A stretch of 64,000 bases of DNA, taken from the NCBI GenBank assembly GCA_016710765.1, contig JADJUJ010000001.1:248001-312000 (forward strand), written 5' to 3'. Below the pieces are notes generated by a model. That model searched no databases and was not told where the DNA came from. It saw only the letters and a list, made by a program, of their open reading frames with translations. Positions 39,845 through 49,157 of this stretch are shown piece by piece. This DNA comes from Lewinellaceae bacterium (GTDB lineage: Bacteria > Bacteroidota > Bacteroidia > Chitinophagales > Saprospiraceae). The position numbers were made by a program, and so were the translations under genes. Numbering within the stretch: the first letter of the stretch is position 1; each line of letters begins with the position of its first letter.

Positions 39845-41169
39845 TGGAAAACATTAAAACAAAAAATAGATTTTTAAAAATTGTTGGGTCAGTCGGGGTG
39901 ATTATGCCTGCATTATATTATTCAATAAAAAACATTGAAATAATATATGATAAAATTGAAAAAATAGGATTTGACCCACGCCAATTGATTATTGTCTTAA
40001 TTATTATTTCATGGGTTGGTTTTTTTCTTTATACAAAAGAATTACCCTTATACCTATTGAGGTATTCAACAGGAAAGTAGATCGAAGAATTTTACTACCT
40101 ATAATATTAATATATTCCTTGTCTTTATCATTTTTTGTTTACACATATACCCATAAACACGCGCAATCCACTTTTGTTTCAAATTATAAACAGAGAATCG
40201 TCCTGTTATTACCTCTGAATGAAGAGTTAGGCTCACTTATGAAGATGGAATTAGGCAACTTTTAGGTTTACCGAATACTTGAAAAACAACCCCGAATGTA
40301 CAAAAAACATTGAATTTGCGCTTTATGATCATTCAATGGACGTAAATGTTGCTGAAAGGATTATACGAGATGAGATGGGACAAGGAAGTAAATATTTCAT
40401 TTCAACAATGAGCAAGGTAAATGTTCCTTTATCACAACGATTCCCTGAAATCGTTGATTCTTACAATTTTATTGGTAAAAAGCCTGTACTAATATGTGCT
40501 GTTACATCAGCCCCAACAATTAATATCAAAGAAGGGATTGTTAACAGATTCTACATTAGAAGTCAGGAAGAAGCTAAAGTTCTGGCTGAAATTGGGGAAA
40601 AAAGAAATATAGATGGGGCGACATATATCGCCGTTGATGATGACTATGGTAAAAGTGCCGTTGCTGAATTTAAAAAATATTGGAAGGGAATAGTTACTGA
40701 CGGTGTATATATTAAGGCAACCCTTTCAAATGACGATATTAAAAAAATAGTTTCAGATAAAATTGCCTCCATACCTGAATCAAAAAGAAGTGCAATATTC
40801 GTTTGTCACTATGGAAATGGAATTGATAATTCCATTAATGCAATATATGACGTTAAGATAAAGGCTACTATTTTGGCTACTTCGACTCTTAGTATTAGAG
40901 AATGGCAAAAACCAATTGAAACTATTCTAGGAAAAATGGACTGGTATACATGCATCCCCGATTACCAATCTTTTAATTCTAATCAAAATGATGTTATTAA
41001 AAATTTTACTACATATGCATTAGACAAATTAATAAAATCTTCATTAGACACCTCTTTTATTAAAACATGGTCAACCTATAAATCTCCAAAAAATCTAAAT
41101 ATTGAATATCAAGCAGGAGATTTTATAATCCCAATGAAAGTAATATACAAAAAAGACTATGGCTATTAA
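39844..41169 (+). CDS. Membrane-anchored type I periplasmic-binding (LivK/AmiC-like) protein, two frameshifts
   Basis: Three pieces join into one ~440-residue protein. The N-terminus has two or three transmembrane helices (IVGSVGVIMPALYYS, QLIIVLIIISWVGFFL, and after a shift at ~40050 LLPIILIYSLSLSFFVYTY). After KQRIVLLLPLNEELG a second shift at ~40262 leads to FRFTEYLKNNPECTKNIEF and a type I binding-protein fold: YDHSMDVNVAERIIRDEM, KPVLICAVTSAP, RFYIRSQEEAKVLAEIG, IAVDDDYGKSAVAEFKKYW, SAIFVCHYGNG. The topology puts the ligand domain outside the cell, tethered to the membrane. This is not a standard NitT/TauT component; it may be a sensor or a second receptor. Similarity to Peripla_BP_6 is a by-eye judgement. 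Confidence 0.7.
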
Positions 41170-41273
41170 GGTAATAATTATAATTGATATGTTGAATGGG
41201 TTCTGTAGAAAGGGCTTTCCATTATCTCTTACACAATCAACTGATTCCATCGAAAATTATATTTTGAAGGATC

Positions 41274-42662
41274 GTAACTATTTGGGTACCCACAGGCTCG
41301 ATAACTCGGCGTTAAGCCGTTGAAGATATTAACAAGTTCATTGAAAGCATTGCATTGATTTTACGCACAGTAGAGATAAAACTGTGGATGCGGGCGTAAT
41401 GCCTGTGCCCCGGTGAGTGTACGGAAGCAGCCAGCGACTTTCAATTTTGATTTAGCCGGACAATATCCCTTTCAGCCAGGTTATTGGTGAAAGGCACCTT
41501 TTGTGGTGCGCAAATGCCAGACGCTCAGTGCATATCAAGACGTTCAGGAGGTTACGTCCCTAGTTTTTGGGTCGTCTCGGGCGCTTTTGTGGCTGGGGTT
41601 CTTCTCTGTATGGCCTCCAGCAAACGGCTGTATTTTCGGATTATTGAAGGGCGTAAGTGTTCTGGCAATTGGCCACGCCCTGGTCCGTTTTTTATGCAAA
41701 TCCAGCAAGAAGGCATGGAAGTTAGCCGCCATTTTCGTTTTCGTTCCGCAGGGCGTTTAACTCTCGCAACAAGTGGGCGTTGCCAAAGCGTGTGGCATTT
41801 CCTCGAGATTAAAATAAGGTGCCCAGCAGTCAGGAGCCAGCCTTTAAAATTGCAATAGACTTTGCTCCTCCTGGTGTGCTTCTATGCCGCGCCGCTTGTG
41901 TACAAACTGGTGGTAAAGGCTCGTTGCCCAGTTCATGCAGCCAAAACAATTCCCACCAACGCACACCGGTTTCATCGGCGTGAATGCGCTCGGATTGTTG
42001 TAATTGCTGCTGAATAGCTTTCTATCTCCAGGCGCTCGTAGGCGGTTCGTTGGCATTCCTGAATGGTCGCTTCATTAAGCGGCGCCACAAATCCTCAAAC
42101 AGGCTTTGTATTTTAGATACCGACAGACAACCATTTGATGGCAAGGTCACCAAGGCTTTTACGCGGGGGCCATATTGCAGGCAGCAATACCGGATGGAAA
42201 ATCTGCTTTGTTCACATGCCCGCAATGTCCACAAGTGCAGCCATAGCGCTGGTATTCAGTACATGAAGGCGGGTCGGAGGCAATTCAAACGCGGTTTATT
42301 CTCCAGCACAAGGTCCGTTTGTTTAAGTTGCTGCTGACAAGCGGCACAAACCTGTTTTACGACCTCATCAGGGTGGAACCATCTTTAACGTCTTGCCTTT
42401 ATGGCCTGACTGACCACCTCGTTTACCGCCCTTCTTTGCTGGCAAGGCAGGCTTGCGCAAACCATCTGTTGACGGTGGGCGATGGCTGTTGCGACTGTTC
42501 TTATTCAGGCGATCTTTCAAGTCCTGAACTCACGTTAAGCCTCGACAACTACCATCTGTTTTATCAGTTCGTGGCAACCTTCTATGGTATCCGGTAACTT
42601 CAATGCAATACTTTTGTCGAAAGTTATGATTTTTTTGAGATTCAACATTCCTAAATAGTTAC
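41274..42662. mobile_element. IS66-family insertion sequence (1389 bp) with 8-bp target duplication
   Basis: Left end GTAACTATTTGGG and right end, read inward, GTAACTATTTAGG form terminal inverted repeats beginning GTAA as in IS66. Both sides are flanked by the same 8 bases, GAAGGATC (41266-41273 and 42663-42670), the family's target-site size. The interior reads on the minus strand as a single IS66 transposase (tnpC-only type). GC content is higher than that of the surrounding island. It interrupts the cysteine hydrolase gene. Confidence 0.93.
41310..42605 (-). pseudogene. IS66 transposase (TnpC-like), frameshifted many times
   Basis: Family landmarks appear in order across all three minus-strand frames. 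The N-terminus has ELIKQMVVVEAQRE, then DLKDRLNKNSRNSHRPPSTDGL and KGGKRGGQSGHKGKTLK. A Cys-rich zinc segment (VCAACQQQ) and YGPRVKALVT with SLFEDLWRR follow. Next are the DDE region with HADETG-like coding, FVHKRRGIEA and AANFHAFLLDLHKK, and finally FTNNLAERDI and YARIHSFISTVRK. No frame stays open longer than ~90 codons, so as written it cannot make transposase. Some of these breaks may be sequencing errors like those in neighbouring genes. Confidence 0.85.
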
Positions 42663-43086
42663 GAAGGATCTAGATAATTTAGTACTGAGTGGAGGAAAGG
42701 CGATCTTTGTTTGTGATAGTCACAACCTAACTGATCCTGAAATAAACAAACCCTACCCCCCTCATTGTCTTGAAAATTCAATTGAGTCCGAAATTGTAGA
42801 TTCATTATCTTCTATTGCAAAAGACTCTATTGTATTAAAAAAGAATACATTAAGCATTTTTTTAAATACAAAGTTAGAAAGAGTTTTAAATAACTTAAGA
42901 CCTGATATTATTGAAGTAGTTGGGGTTTGTACAGAAATTTGCATACTGTTTGCCATTTATGAATTGCGGATAAGAGGATATAATGTTCTTGTTTCAAGAA
43001 AAGGTGTCTTACCCCTGGATTCTGGAAAGCAAAACGATTGTTTACTCTATTTTCAAAATCGACTTGGTGCTATAGTTGTTTCTTAA

Positions 43087-43326
43087 TTAAATTTCTCATT
43101 TTTCCAACCATATTTGCGGATATTCGATTAAAAGAAATGAAGTTGAGAAATAAGCAATTTATTATCAAACAATTAAATCTTACAGAAGTTAAATTTGCTT
43201 ATACAGCAGGATAGGGACAGAAAATTCAGATCTATATCGCTGTATTTAAAGAAATTAAATTTTGATTTCTAAATTTTACATTTAAGACCGACAAAGGCAG
43301 GTAAATCACAAATAATATGTAATTAA
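43087..43326. other. AT-rich intergenic stretch
   Basis: 240 bases with no gene or recognisable signal between the split hydrolase gene and the DUF2971 gene. Confidence 0.5.
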
Positions 43327-44144
43327 ATGAAAATATCCAATATTGCAACCTTAAACGAATTCTTTCCCCAAAAAAATTCTATCTTTAAATATGTTTGTTC
43401 AGAAAGAATTTCTATCTTAAGAGATATGTTAATTCGTTTTACCTTACCTCTTGGCCTAAATGACCCTTTTGAAAGTTATTTTATATTTAATAAATATTCA
43501 CGTATGTCACTAGGCTCCTTAGCCTATTCGTATTTAGAAAGTGAACACCCTTTAAATAAGTGGGAATTCTGTCCTTGACTACGGAATATGAAAACTTACA
43601 AATTGGAGTCATTATGCTGACAATCACAAAGGTTTTTTATTGAAATAGATACAGATAATGATTTTTTAAAGAAAATGAGTTCTCATACTTCTCCTCAATT
43701 AACTATGTAAAATCGCCTATTTCTTTAAATGAGGAATGAATCAAATGCATTCAATGACATTAATAAAGAATACAATATTCCTTTCCCTTTTAAAGTACTG
43801 ACTAGTAAAGATACTGGATGGGAATATGAAAGAGAATGGAGACTAATTAAAAATATTGATTCAATTTTAATAAGACAATTAGAATTTCTAAACAGAGAGA
43901 GTTTGATCAATACTTAAACATACATCTCTTCAGATTACCATCACATTCAATAAAATCTATTATTTTGGGTGCTAATTGTTCTAAAATTTTAGAACTAAAA
44001 GTAAAAGATATGATGGTTAGGAATAAAAAATTAAATGGTAGCAAACTGTATTATAGTTTATTGGATAGTGCGGATTTTAAATTAAAATTTATAGAATCCT
44101 CGACAACAAAAAACAATAAGGTAGGGAACCGTAAGCCCAAATGA
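43327..44144 (+). CDS. DUF2971-family protein, multiple frameshifts
   Basis: ATG at 43327. The first segment has ERISILRDMLIRFTLPLGLNDPFES, the family's N-terminal pattern (a short leader, then LNDPFE). Frames change at ~43575 (LTTEYENLQ), ~43612 (HYADNHKGFL region), ~43660, ~43730 and ~43908. Together they supply the conserved SHYADNHKGF, FSYFSSINYVK, GWEYEREWRLIK and SIILGANCSK motifs, ending at TGA 44142-44144. The corrected protein has ~270 residues. Biochemical function is unknown; DUF2971 genes are common in accessory and defence regions. AT-rich like the rest of the island, of which it is the last gene. Confidence 0.75.
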
Positions 44145-44159
44145 ACCGCTGCAATCCAC

Positions 44160-44669
44160 GTGACTATACCCATGTCCCACCCCCCTCAACACATCACCCT
44201 CATCGGCGCCGGCATCATGAGTGCCACCCTGGGCGTTTTGCTGAAGAAGCTGATGCCCGAGGCCCGTATTACTATATTTGAAAGGCTAGACCAGGTGGGC
44301 GCCGAGAAATCCGATGCCTGGAACAATGCCGGTACGGGGCACGCCGCCTACTGCGAACTGAACTATACCCCCGAAGGCCCCGATGGCGCGGTGGACATCA
44401 AAAAAGCGCTCCACATCAGCGCGTCCTTCGAAGTGTCGAAGCAGCTGTGGGCCTACCTGAAGGAAGAGGGCCACCTGCCACAGTCGGAGGCGTTTATCAA
44501 CGACATCCCCCACATGAGCTTCGTGTGGGGCGCGGAAAACCTGGCATTTTTGAAAAAAAGGCACGCGGCCATGACCCAGTATGCGCTCTTCGAAGACATG
44601 CTGTTCAGCACCGATTCCGCACAAATCACCGACTGGGTGCATAATCCGGCGCAAAGTGGAGAGTCGTAG
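44160..44669 (+). pseudogene. mqo: Truncated 5' copy of malate:quinone oxidoreductase
   Basis: Encodes the first ~160 residues of Mqo: ITLIGAGIMSATLGVLLKKL (FAD-binding), SDAWNNAGTGHAAYCELNYT, HMSFVWGAENLAFLKKRH. It is nearly identical to the N-terminus of the full gene at 46909. Homology stops abruptly after GACTGGGTGC at about 44641, where unrelated sequence with IS-end-like repeats begins. The missing C-terminal two thirds hold the rest of the FAD and substrate domains, so it is non-functional. GC-rich and host-like, in contrast to the AT-rich island immediately to its left. Confidence 0.92.
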
Positions 44670-44869
44670 CCGGTGAAAGTGAACAGTAAGTTCAGGGTCA
44701 AAAGCGGCCATTTTTCCGGAGCAAACTGAACACTTTTTTCAGATTGAATTTGGATTAAAAATCCGGCGCAAAGTGAACATTATTTCGGTACTGTTTATTC
44801 TTGAGTATCTGACCCCCCTCATTTCGGAGATATGGCCTCCGGAATGTTAGTGAACTTTACGGGGGTCAG
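44643..44869. repeat. Repeats resembling mobile-element ends between mqo fragment and darT
   Basis: AATCCGGCGCAAAGTG occurs at 44643-44658 and again at ~44759-44774. CTGACCCCC (44809-44817) and GGGGGTCAG (44861-44869) form an inverted repeat. GTGAACA/AGTTCA-type motifs recur between. The layout resembles the multi-repeat end of an insertion sequence, possibly IS21-like, but no transposase is present and the family is not established. Confidence 0.5.
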
Positions 44870-44954
44870 ATGGACCGGAATATACGATGGCCGCTTAGCA
44901 CGACTAATGAAGTTGACGGTAAAATCAAATAAATCAATATCTTTGGTTGCTTTT

Positions 44955-45576
44955 ATGGCCGAGTTGAACAACCCATACCTATTTCGCATGATGCACATTG
45001 ATAATGTTCCACATGTGCTTCAATCCGGCATTACGCATGCTTCATCGCCGAATGCTAATGATGCTTATGTGCCCATTGGTGATAGCAGTTTGATCAGTAG
45101 CCGAAGCCAAATTGAAATGCCCAATGGCAAAACCTTGGGTTCATACATTCCATTTTATTTTGGTGTAAGGATGCCCATGCTGTACGTTATACAAAAAGGC
45201 TTCAACATGGTGCAAGCAGTGCTACCAGAGAAAATAGTATATTGCGTCAGTACCGTGCAGAAAATGATAGATCACAATTTGCCATTTATATTCACGGATG
45301 GACATGCGGTTGATGGATTTACGGCTTTTTTGACCAAAAGAGTGTTGAAAACATTGATACCCTGATAGATAAAAAAGCCATTAGTGCAAAATACTGGATT
45401 CAGGACAATGATAATGACCTAAAACGCAGAAAGAAGCAGAGTTTTTAGTTGAATCCGATGTTCCACCCGAAGCCATTGTGTACTGGATTGTTTACAATAA
45501 AGCCGCCGAAAGCGAATTGAGGAACAAAGGAATTGCCCAAAATCAAATTTTTGTCAAACCGGAGTATTACTTCTAA
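44955..45576 (+). CDS. darT: DarT ssDNA thymidine ADP-ribosyltransferase toxin (DUF4433), two frameshifts
   Basis: DarT uses NAD+ to ADP-ribosylate thymidine in single-stranded DNA. From ATG 44955 (MAELNNPYLFRMMHIDN): HVLQSGITHASSPNAND, YVPIGDSSLISSRSQ, GSYIPFYFGVRMPMLY, EKIVYCVSTVQKM, FIFTDGHAVDGFTAF. The frame fails at the T6 run at ~45335; adding T gives FFDQKSVENIDTLIDKKA. It fails again at ~45435; adding A gives RRKEAEFLVESDVPPEAI, with the probable catalytic Glu. It ends IFVKPEYYF at 45576. ~208 residues after correction. Three bases before darG. In-frame codons upstream to 44832 have no family similarity. Confidence 0.93.
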
Positions 45577-45579
45577 GTC

Positions 45580-46618
45580 ATGATTCAATTTATAGAAGGT
45601 AACCTGCTCGAAAGTCAAGCCGAAGCACTTGTCAACACAGTCAATACTGTGGGTGTGATGGGGAAGGGCATTGCATTGCAATTCAAAAAGGCATACCCTG
45701 AAAATTACAGGATATACAGACTGGCCTGCAAAGACAAATCGATAAGTATTGGCAATCTGCTTGTTACGGATGAACAATCTTTAATCGGAGGGGAAAAGAT
45801 TATTATCAACTTCCCAACGAAAACAGATTGGCGCAAACCGTCCGAATATAGTTATATTGAAAAGGGTTTAAATGCACTTGTTCAAATCATTAAGACGCGA
45901 AAAATTAAGTCGATAGCGGTACCGCCTTTGGGCGCGGGTAACGGTGGTTTGGAATGGAGTCGGGTCAAGGCCATGATCGAACAACATCTTTCGGCGATTG
46001 ATTGTCAGGTTATGGTTTATCAACCCAATTATGTTGTACAGGAGGTGCTTCGCAAAGAGCGCGTTGCGCTTACGCCAGCGCGGGCAATGCTCCTGGCTGT
46101 TTTATATGAATTGGTGAGAAACGGTGAATTTGTTTCTGAGTTTTCCGCAGAGAAGGTTGCCTATTTTTTACAACGTTTTGGGGCAAAGGATGTTTTCAAA
46201 CTGGAATTTCAACCTAATTTTTATGGACCTTATTCAGGTAAAGTAAAACATGTATTGTACTATCTCAATGGAAGTTATTTATCAGGGTATGTCTCGAAAG
46301 ACAAAAAGCCATTTGATGAATTGAGTTTAGTTATGGATGCAGAAAAAGATGTTTTGGCCTATTTATCTGAAAAAAAAGAGGCTGAATATGCCGAAACTGT
46401 TGACAGAACAAAGCAGTTTTTGCAAGGCTTCTATTCTGCCTTTGGTCTGGAACTTTTTATCTTCCATTGATTTTATTGCCCAACAACATTCCACCAACAA
46501 TACCGCTTTGATTACGAAACACCTCACAAGTTGGAGTGACCGAAAAAAACGATGTTTTCTAACCCTAAATATGTTTCCATTGCCATAAAGGTTAGAAAAG
46601 AGTGCGTTGCTTGTGTGA
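45580..46618 (+). CDS. darG: DarG macrodomain antitoxin, 3' frameshifts
   Basis: DarG removes the ADP-ribose added by DarT and also binds the toxin. Residues 1-~155 are a macrodomain: IEGNLLESQAEALVNTVNTV, GVMGKGIALQFKKAYP, VPPLGAGNGGLEW. Residues ~160-340 are the C-terminal helical/winged domain (ARAMLLAVLYELV, FQPNFYGPYSGKVKHVLYYL). The frame stops at 46470 after FGLELFIFH. Removing one T at ~46455 gives SSIDFIAQQHSTNN, and further single-base changes at ~46550 and ~46592 lead to TMFSNPKYVSIAI and a TGA near 46618. Forms a phage-defence toxin-antitoxin unit with darT. Confidence 0.93.
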
Positions 46619-46908
46619 TTTCGATACTTTTAGTCACTCCTGATGAGCGTTCTAAGAAAAATGAAATAGAGCAAATCGCCATTTTTTAGTAACTGATCTG
46701 CCCATTCAATGTCCAGGCAAGCCATTGCAAGACTTTGACTGACGACATGTTGAATTGCATTATAATTTGGCATCGATTACAGTACCGGAGACAAGTGCCC
46801 AACTGGGAGAAAGTCAATTGCAACCATCAGGATAAATAAAGGTGCGTGTCAGTCGGTCCAGGTTAATTCAAAAAATGCCGGACACAGTTTTTTACCCTCC
46901 GCAACCCA
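46619..46908 (+). other. 290-bp stretch with a possible coding remnant
   Basis: With two or three base corrections, 46590-46830 reads as a continuous protein-like segment (for example SILLVTPDERSKKNEIEQIA, TDLPIQCPGKPLQDFD, HYNLASITVPETSAQLG). It has no start of its own and no family I recognise. It may be the end of a gene destroyed by the rearrangement that placed darTG beside mqo. Otherwise nothing is seen. Confidence 0.3.
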
Positions 46909-48383
46909 TGCCCCCCCCACCCTCACCCTCATCGGCGCCGGCATCATGAGTGCCACCCTGGGCGTTTTGCTGAAAAACTGATGCCCGAGGCCCGTATTAC
47001 TATATTTGAGCGACTCGACCAGGTGGGTGCCGAGAGTTCCGATGCCTGGAACAATGCCGGTACGGGCCACGCCGCCTACTGCGAACTGAATTATACCCCC
47101 GAAGGCCCCGATGGCGCGGTCGACATCAAAAAAGCACTCCACATCAGCGCGTCCTTCGAGGTGTCGAAGCAGTTGTGGGCCTACCTGAAGGCCGAGGGCC
47201 ACTTGCCGCAGTCGGAGGCGTTCATCAACGACATCCCGCACATGAGCTTCGTTTGGGGTGCGGAGAACCTGGCCTTTCTGAAAAAAAGGCACGCGGCCAT
47301 GACGCCCTACGCGCTCTTCGAAGACATGCTGCTCAGCACCGATCCCGCACAGGTTACCGAATGGGTGCCCCTGATGATGCAGGGCCGCAACCCGCAGCAA
47401 AGCATCGCCGCCACCCGCATGAACATCGGAACGGATGTGAACTTCGGGGCCATCACCCGGGGTATGATCGCCTACCTGCAAAGCTGCGACGGCGTGACGG
47501 TGCAGCTCGGCCACCAGGTCAACGAACTGACCAAACTCCCCGATGGCCGCTGGAAACTCGACGTGGAGCAGCGGTCCACCAAAAAAGACGGGGAGCACGT
47601 TACCGATTTTGTATTCATCGGCGCGGGCGGCGCGGCTATCCCGCTGCTCGAAAAGAGCGACCTGGCCGTCGGCCAAGGCATCGGCGGCTTTCCCATCAGC
47701 GGACAATGGCTGCGCTGCAACAACCCCGAGGTCATCTCGCAGCACCAAGCCAAGGTTTACGGCAAGGCCGCGGTGGGTTCGCCGCCGATGTCGGTGCCGC
47801 ACCTCGACACCCGCATTATGGATGGCCAAAAGGCGCTGCTTTTCGGTCCGTATGCCGGGTTCAGCACCAAATTTCTCAAAAACGGCTCCTACCTCGACCT
47901 CTTCCTATCGCTCGAGGCGCACAACATCTGGCCCATGCTTTCGGCGGGCGCGCACAACCTCCCGCTTACCAAATACCTGGTGCAGCAAGTGTTCCAGTCG
48001 CCCGAAGACCGCTTCGAACTGCTCCAGCAATATTATCCCAATGCCCGCTTTGAAGATTGGGAACTGGCCATCGCCGGGCAGCGGGTACAGGTCATTGAAA
48101 AAGACCAGGAAGAAGGCGGCGTGCTCAAGTTCGGCACCGAAATCGTGACCGACCCCGATGGCTCGCTGGCGGCCCTGCTGGGCGCTTCACCGGGGGCCTC
48201 CACCTCCGTGTCCATCATGCTGGACCTGCTGAAAAATGCTTCCCGAAGGAGATGAACTCCAGCCCCTGGCAGCAGAAAATCCGGGAGATGATACCCACTT
48301 ATGGGCAGTCGCTGGTGCAGGACGCGGCCCTGTGCCGGCGGGAGCGGGAACGGACGGGGGAGGTGTTGAAGTTGACGGATTGA
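46909..48383 (+). CDS. mqo: Malate:quinone oxidoreductase, three frameshifts
   Basis: Membrane-associated FAD enzyme oxidising malate to oxaloacetate and passing electrons to quinone. The start near ATG 46909 is one base out of frame across a C8 run. TLTLIGAGIMSATLGVLL follows, then a missing base in CTGAAAAACTG at ~46978. From 46981 the frame is open: EARITIFERLDQVGAESSDA, FVFIGAGGAAIPLLEKSDL, GGFPISGQWLRC, LFGPYAGFSTKFLK, VTDPDGSLAALLGASPGAST. A third missing A at ~48235 hides the true end, which reads CFPKEMNSSPWQQKIREM and ends at TGA 48381-48383. ~490 residues, family length. Its 5' third is duplicated at 44160. Confidence 0.93.
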
Positions 48384-48407
48384 AGCCCCCGCTTATTCCC
48401 ACCGGGA

Positions 48408-49078
48408 AGTTCTCGCCGCCGCCTCAACGAGGCGGCAGCCATCCCCCCCTGGCCTGTCATGTCGATCCGCCGAAGGCGGGGAGACATCTCATCATGCTGA
48501 TATGACACCTCCAATTTAACTGGTGCTGTTTATAACGTTGTGTAGTTCCCGCCGCCGCCTCAACGAGGCGGCAGCCCTCCCCCCGCGGCCTGTCATGTCG
48601 ATCCGCCGACGGCGGGGAGACATCTCATCATGCTGATATGACACCTCCAATTTAACTGGTGCTGTTTATAACGTTGTGTAGTTCTCGCCGCCGCCTCAAC
48701 GAGGCGGCAGCCATCCCCCCCCCGGCCTGTCATGTCGATCCGCCGAAGGCGGGGAGACATCTCATCATGCTGATATGACACCTCCAATTTAACTGGTGCT
48801 GTTTATAACGTTGTGTAGTTCTCGCCGCCGCCTCAACGAGGCGGCAGCCATCCCCCCGCGGCCTGTCATGTCGATCCGCCGAAGGCGGGGAGACATCTCA
48901 TCATGCTGATATGACCCCTCCAATTTAACTGGTGCTGTTTATAACGTTGTGTAGTTCTCGCCGCCGCCTCAACGAGGCGGCAGCCCTCCCCCCCGGCCTG
49001 TCATGTCGATCCGCCGAAGGCGGGGAGACATCTCATCCTGCTGATAAGACATCTCCAGGCTTTACTGGTGTTGTTTGT
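48408..49078. repeat. Five tandem copies of a 136-bp palindrome-rich repeat
   Basis: Copies start at 48408, 48544, 48680, 48817 and 48953; the period is 136 bp, once 137. Each copy has the hairpin GCCGCCTCAACGAGGCGGC, a second hairpin CCGCCGAAGGCGG, the TGTCATGTCGATCC and GAGACATCTCATC motifs, and a final CTCCAATTTAACTGGTG. Copies are >95% alike by eye, with the last most diverged. Lies between mqo and a T9SS protein gene; no coding function. It resembles dispersed Bacteroidota intergenic repeats but is unusual in being tandem. Confidence 0.9.
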
Positions 49079-49157
49079 TCCGCCAGCAAGTCCCAAAAAA
49101 GCTGCATCTTGTATCCTAAAGGCAAGGCCTCTCTTTCCACCGCTAAAGCAATCCAAC

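Larger units (their letters stand above)
41159..43086 (+). pseudogene. Isochorismatase-family cysteine hydrolase gene split by an IS66 element
   Basis: Exons 41159-41273 and 42671-43086 join exactly (one copy of the 8-bp target kept) into a 176-residue frame. It starts MAIKVIIIIDMLNGFC, the Asp-containing first strand of nicotinamidase/isochorismatase-like hydrolases. Next comes AIFVCDSHNLTDPEI with the Pro-rich KPYPPHCLE segment, KKNTLSIFLNT with the catalytic Lys region, and VVGVCTEICILFA with the nucleophilic Cys. The family cleaves amides, ureides or vinyl ethers. The ATG overlaps the end of the binding-protein gene, so it was the last operon gene. With the insertion it cannot make a full protein. 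Confidence 0.85.

Noticed and set aside
44643..44869. Complete insertion sequence between mqo fragment and darT
   Set aside because: Only end-like repeats are present within ~230 bp; there is no transposase or second end.
44832..44954. N-terminal extension of DarT
   Set aside because: The frame is open but the 41 extra residues come from repeat-like DNA, and family similarity starts at MAELNNPYLF (44955).
48408..49078. Possible CRISPR array
   Set aside because: The whole 136-bp unit is repeated with no variable spacers and no cas genes are nearby; it is a tandem repeat.
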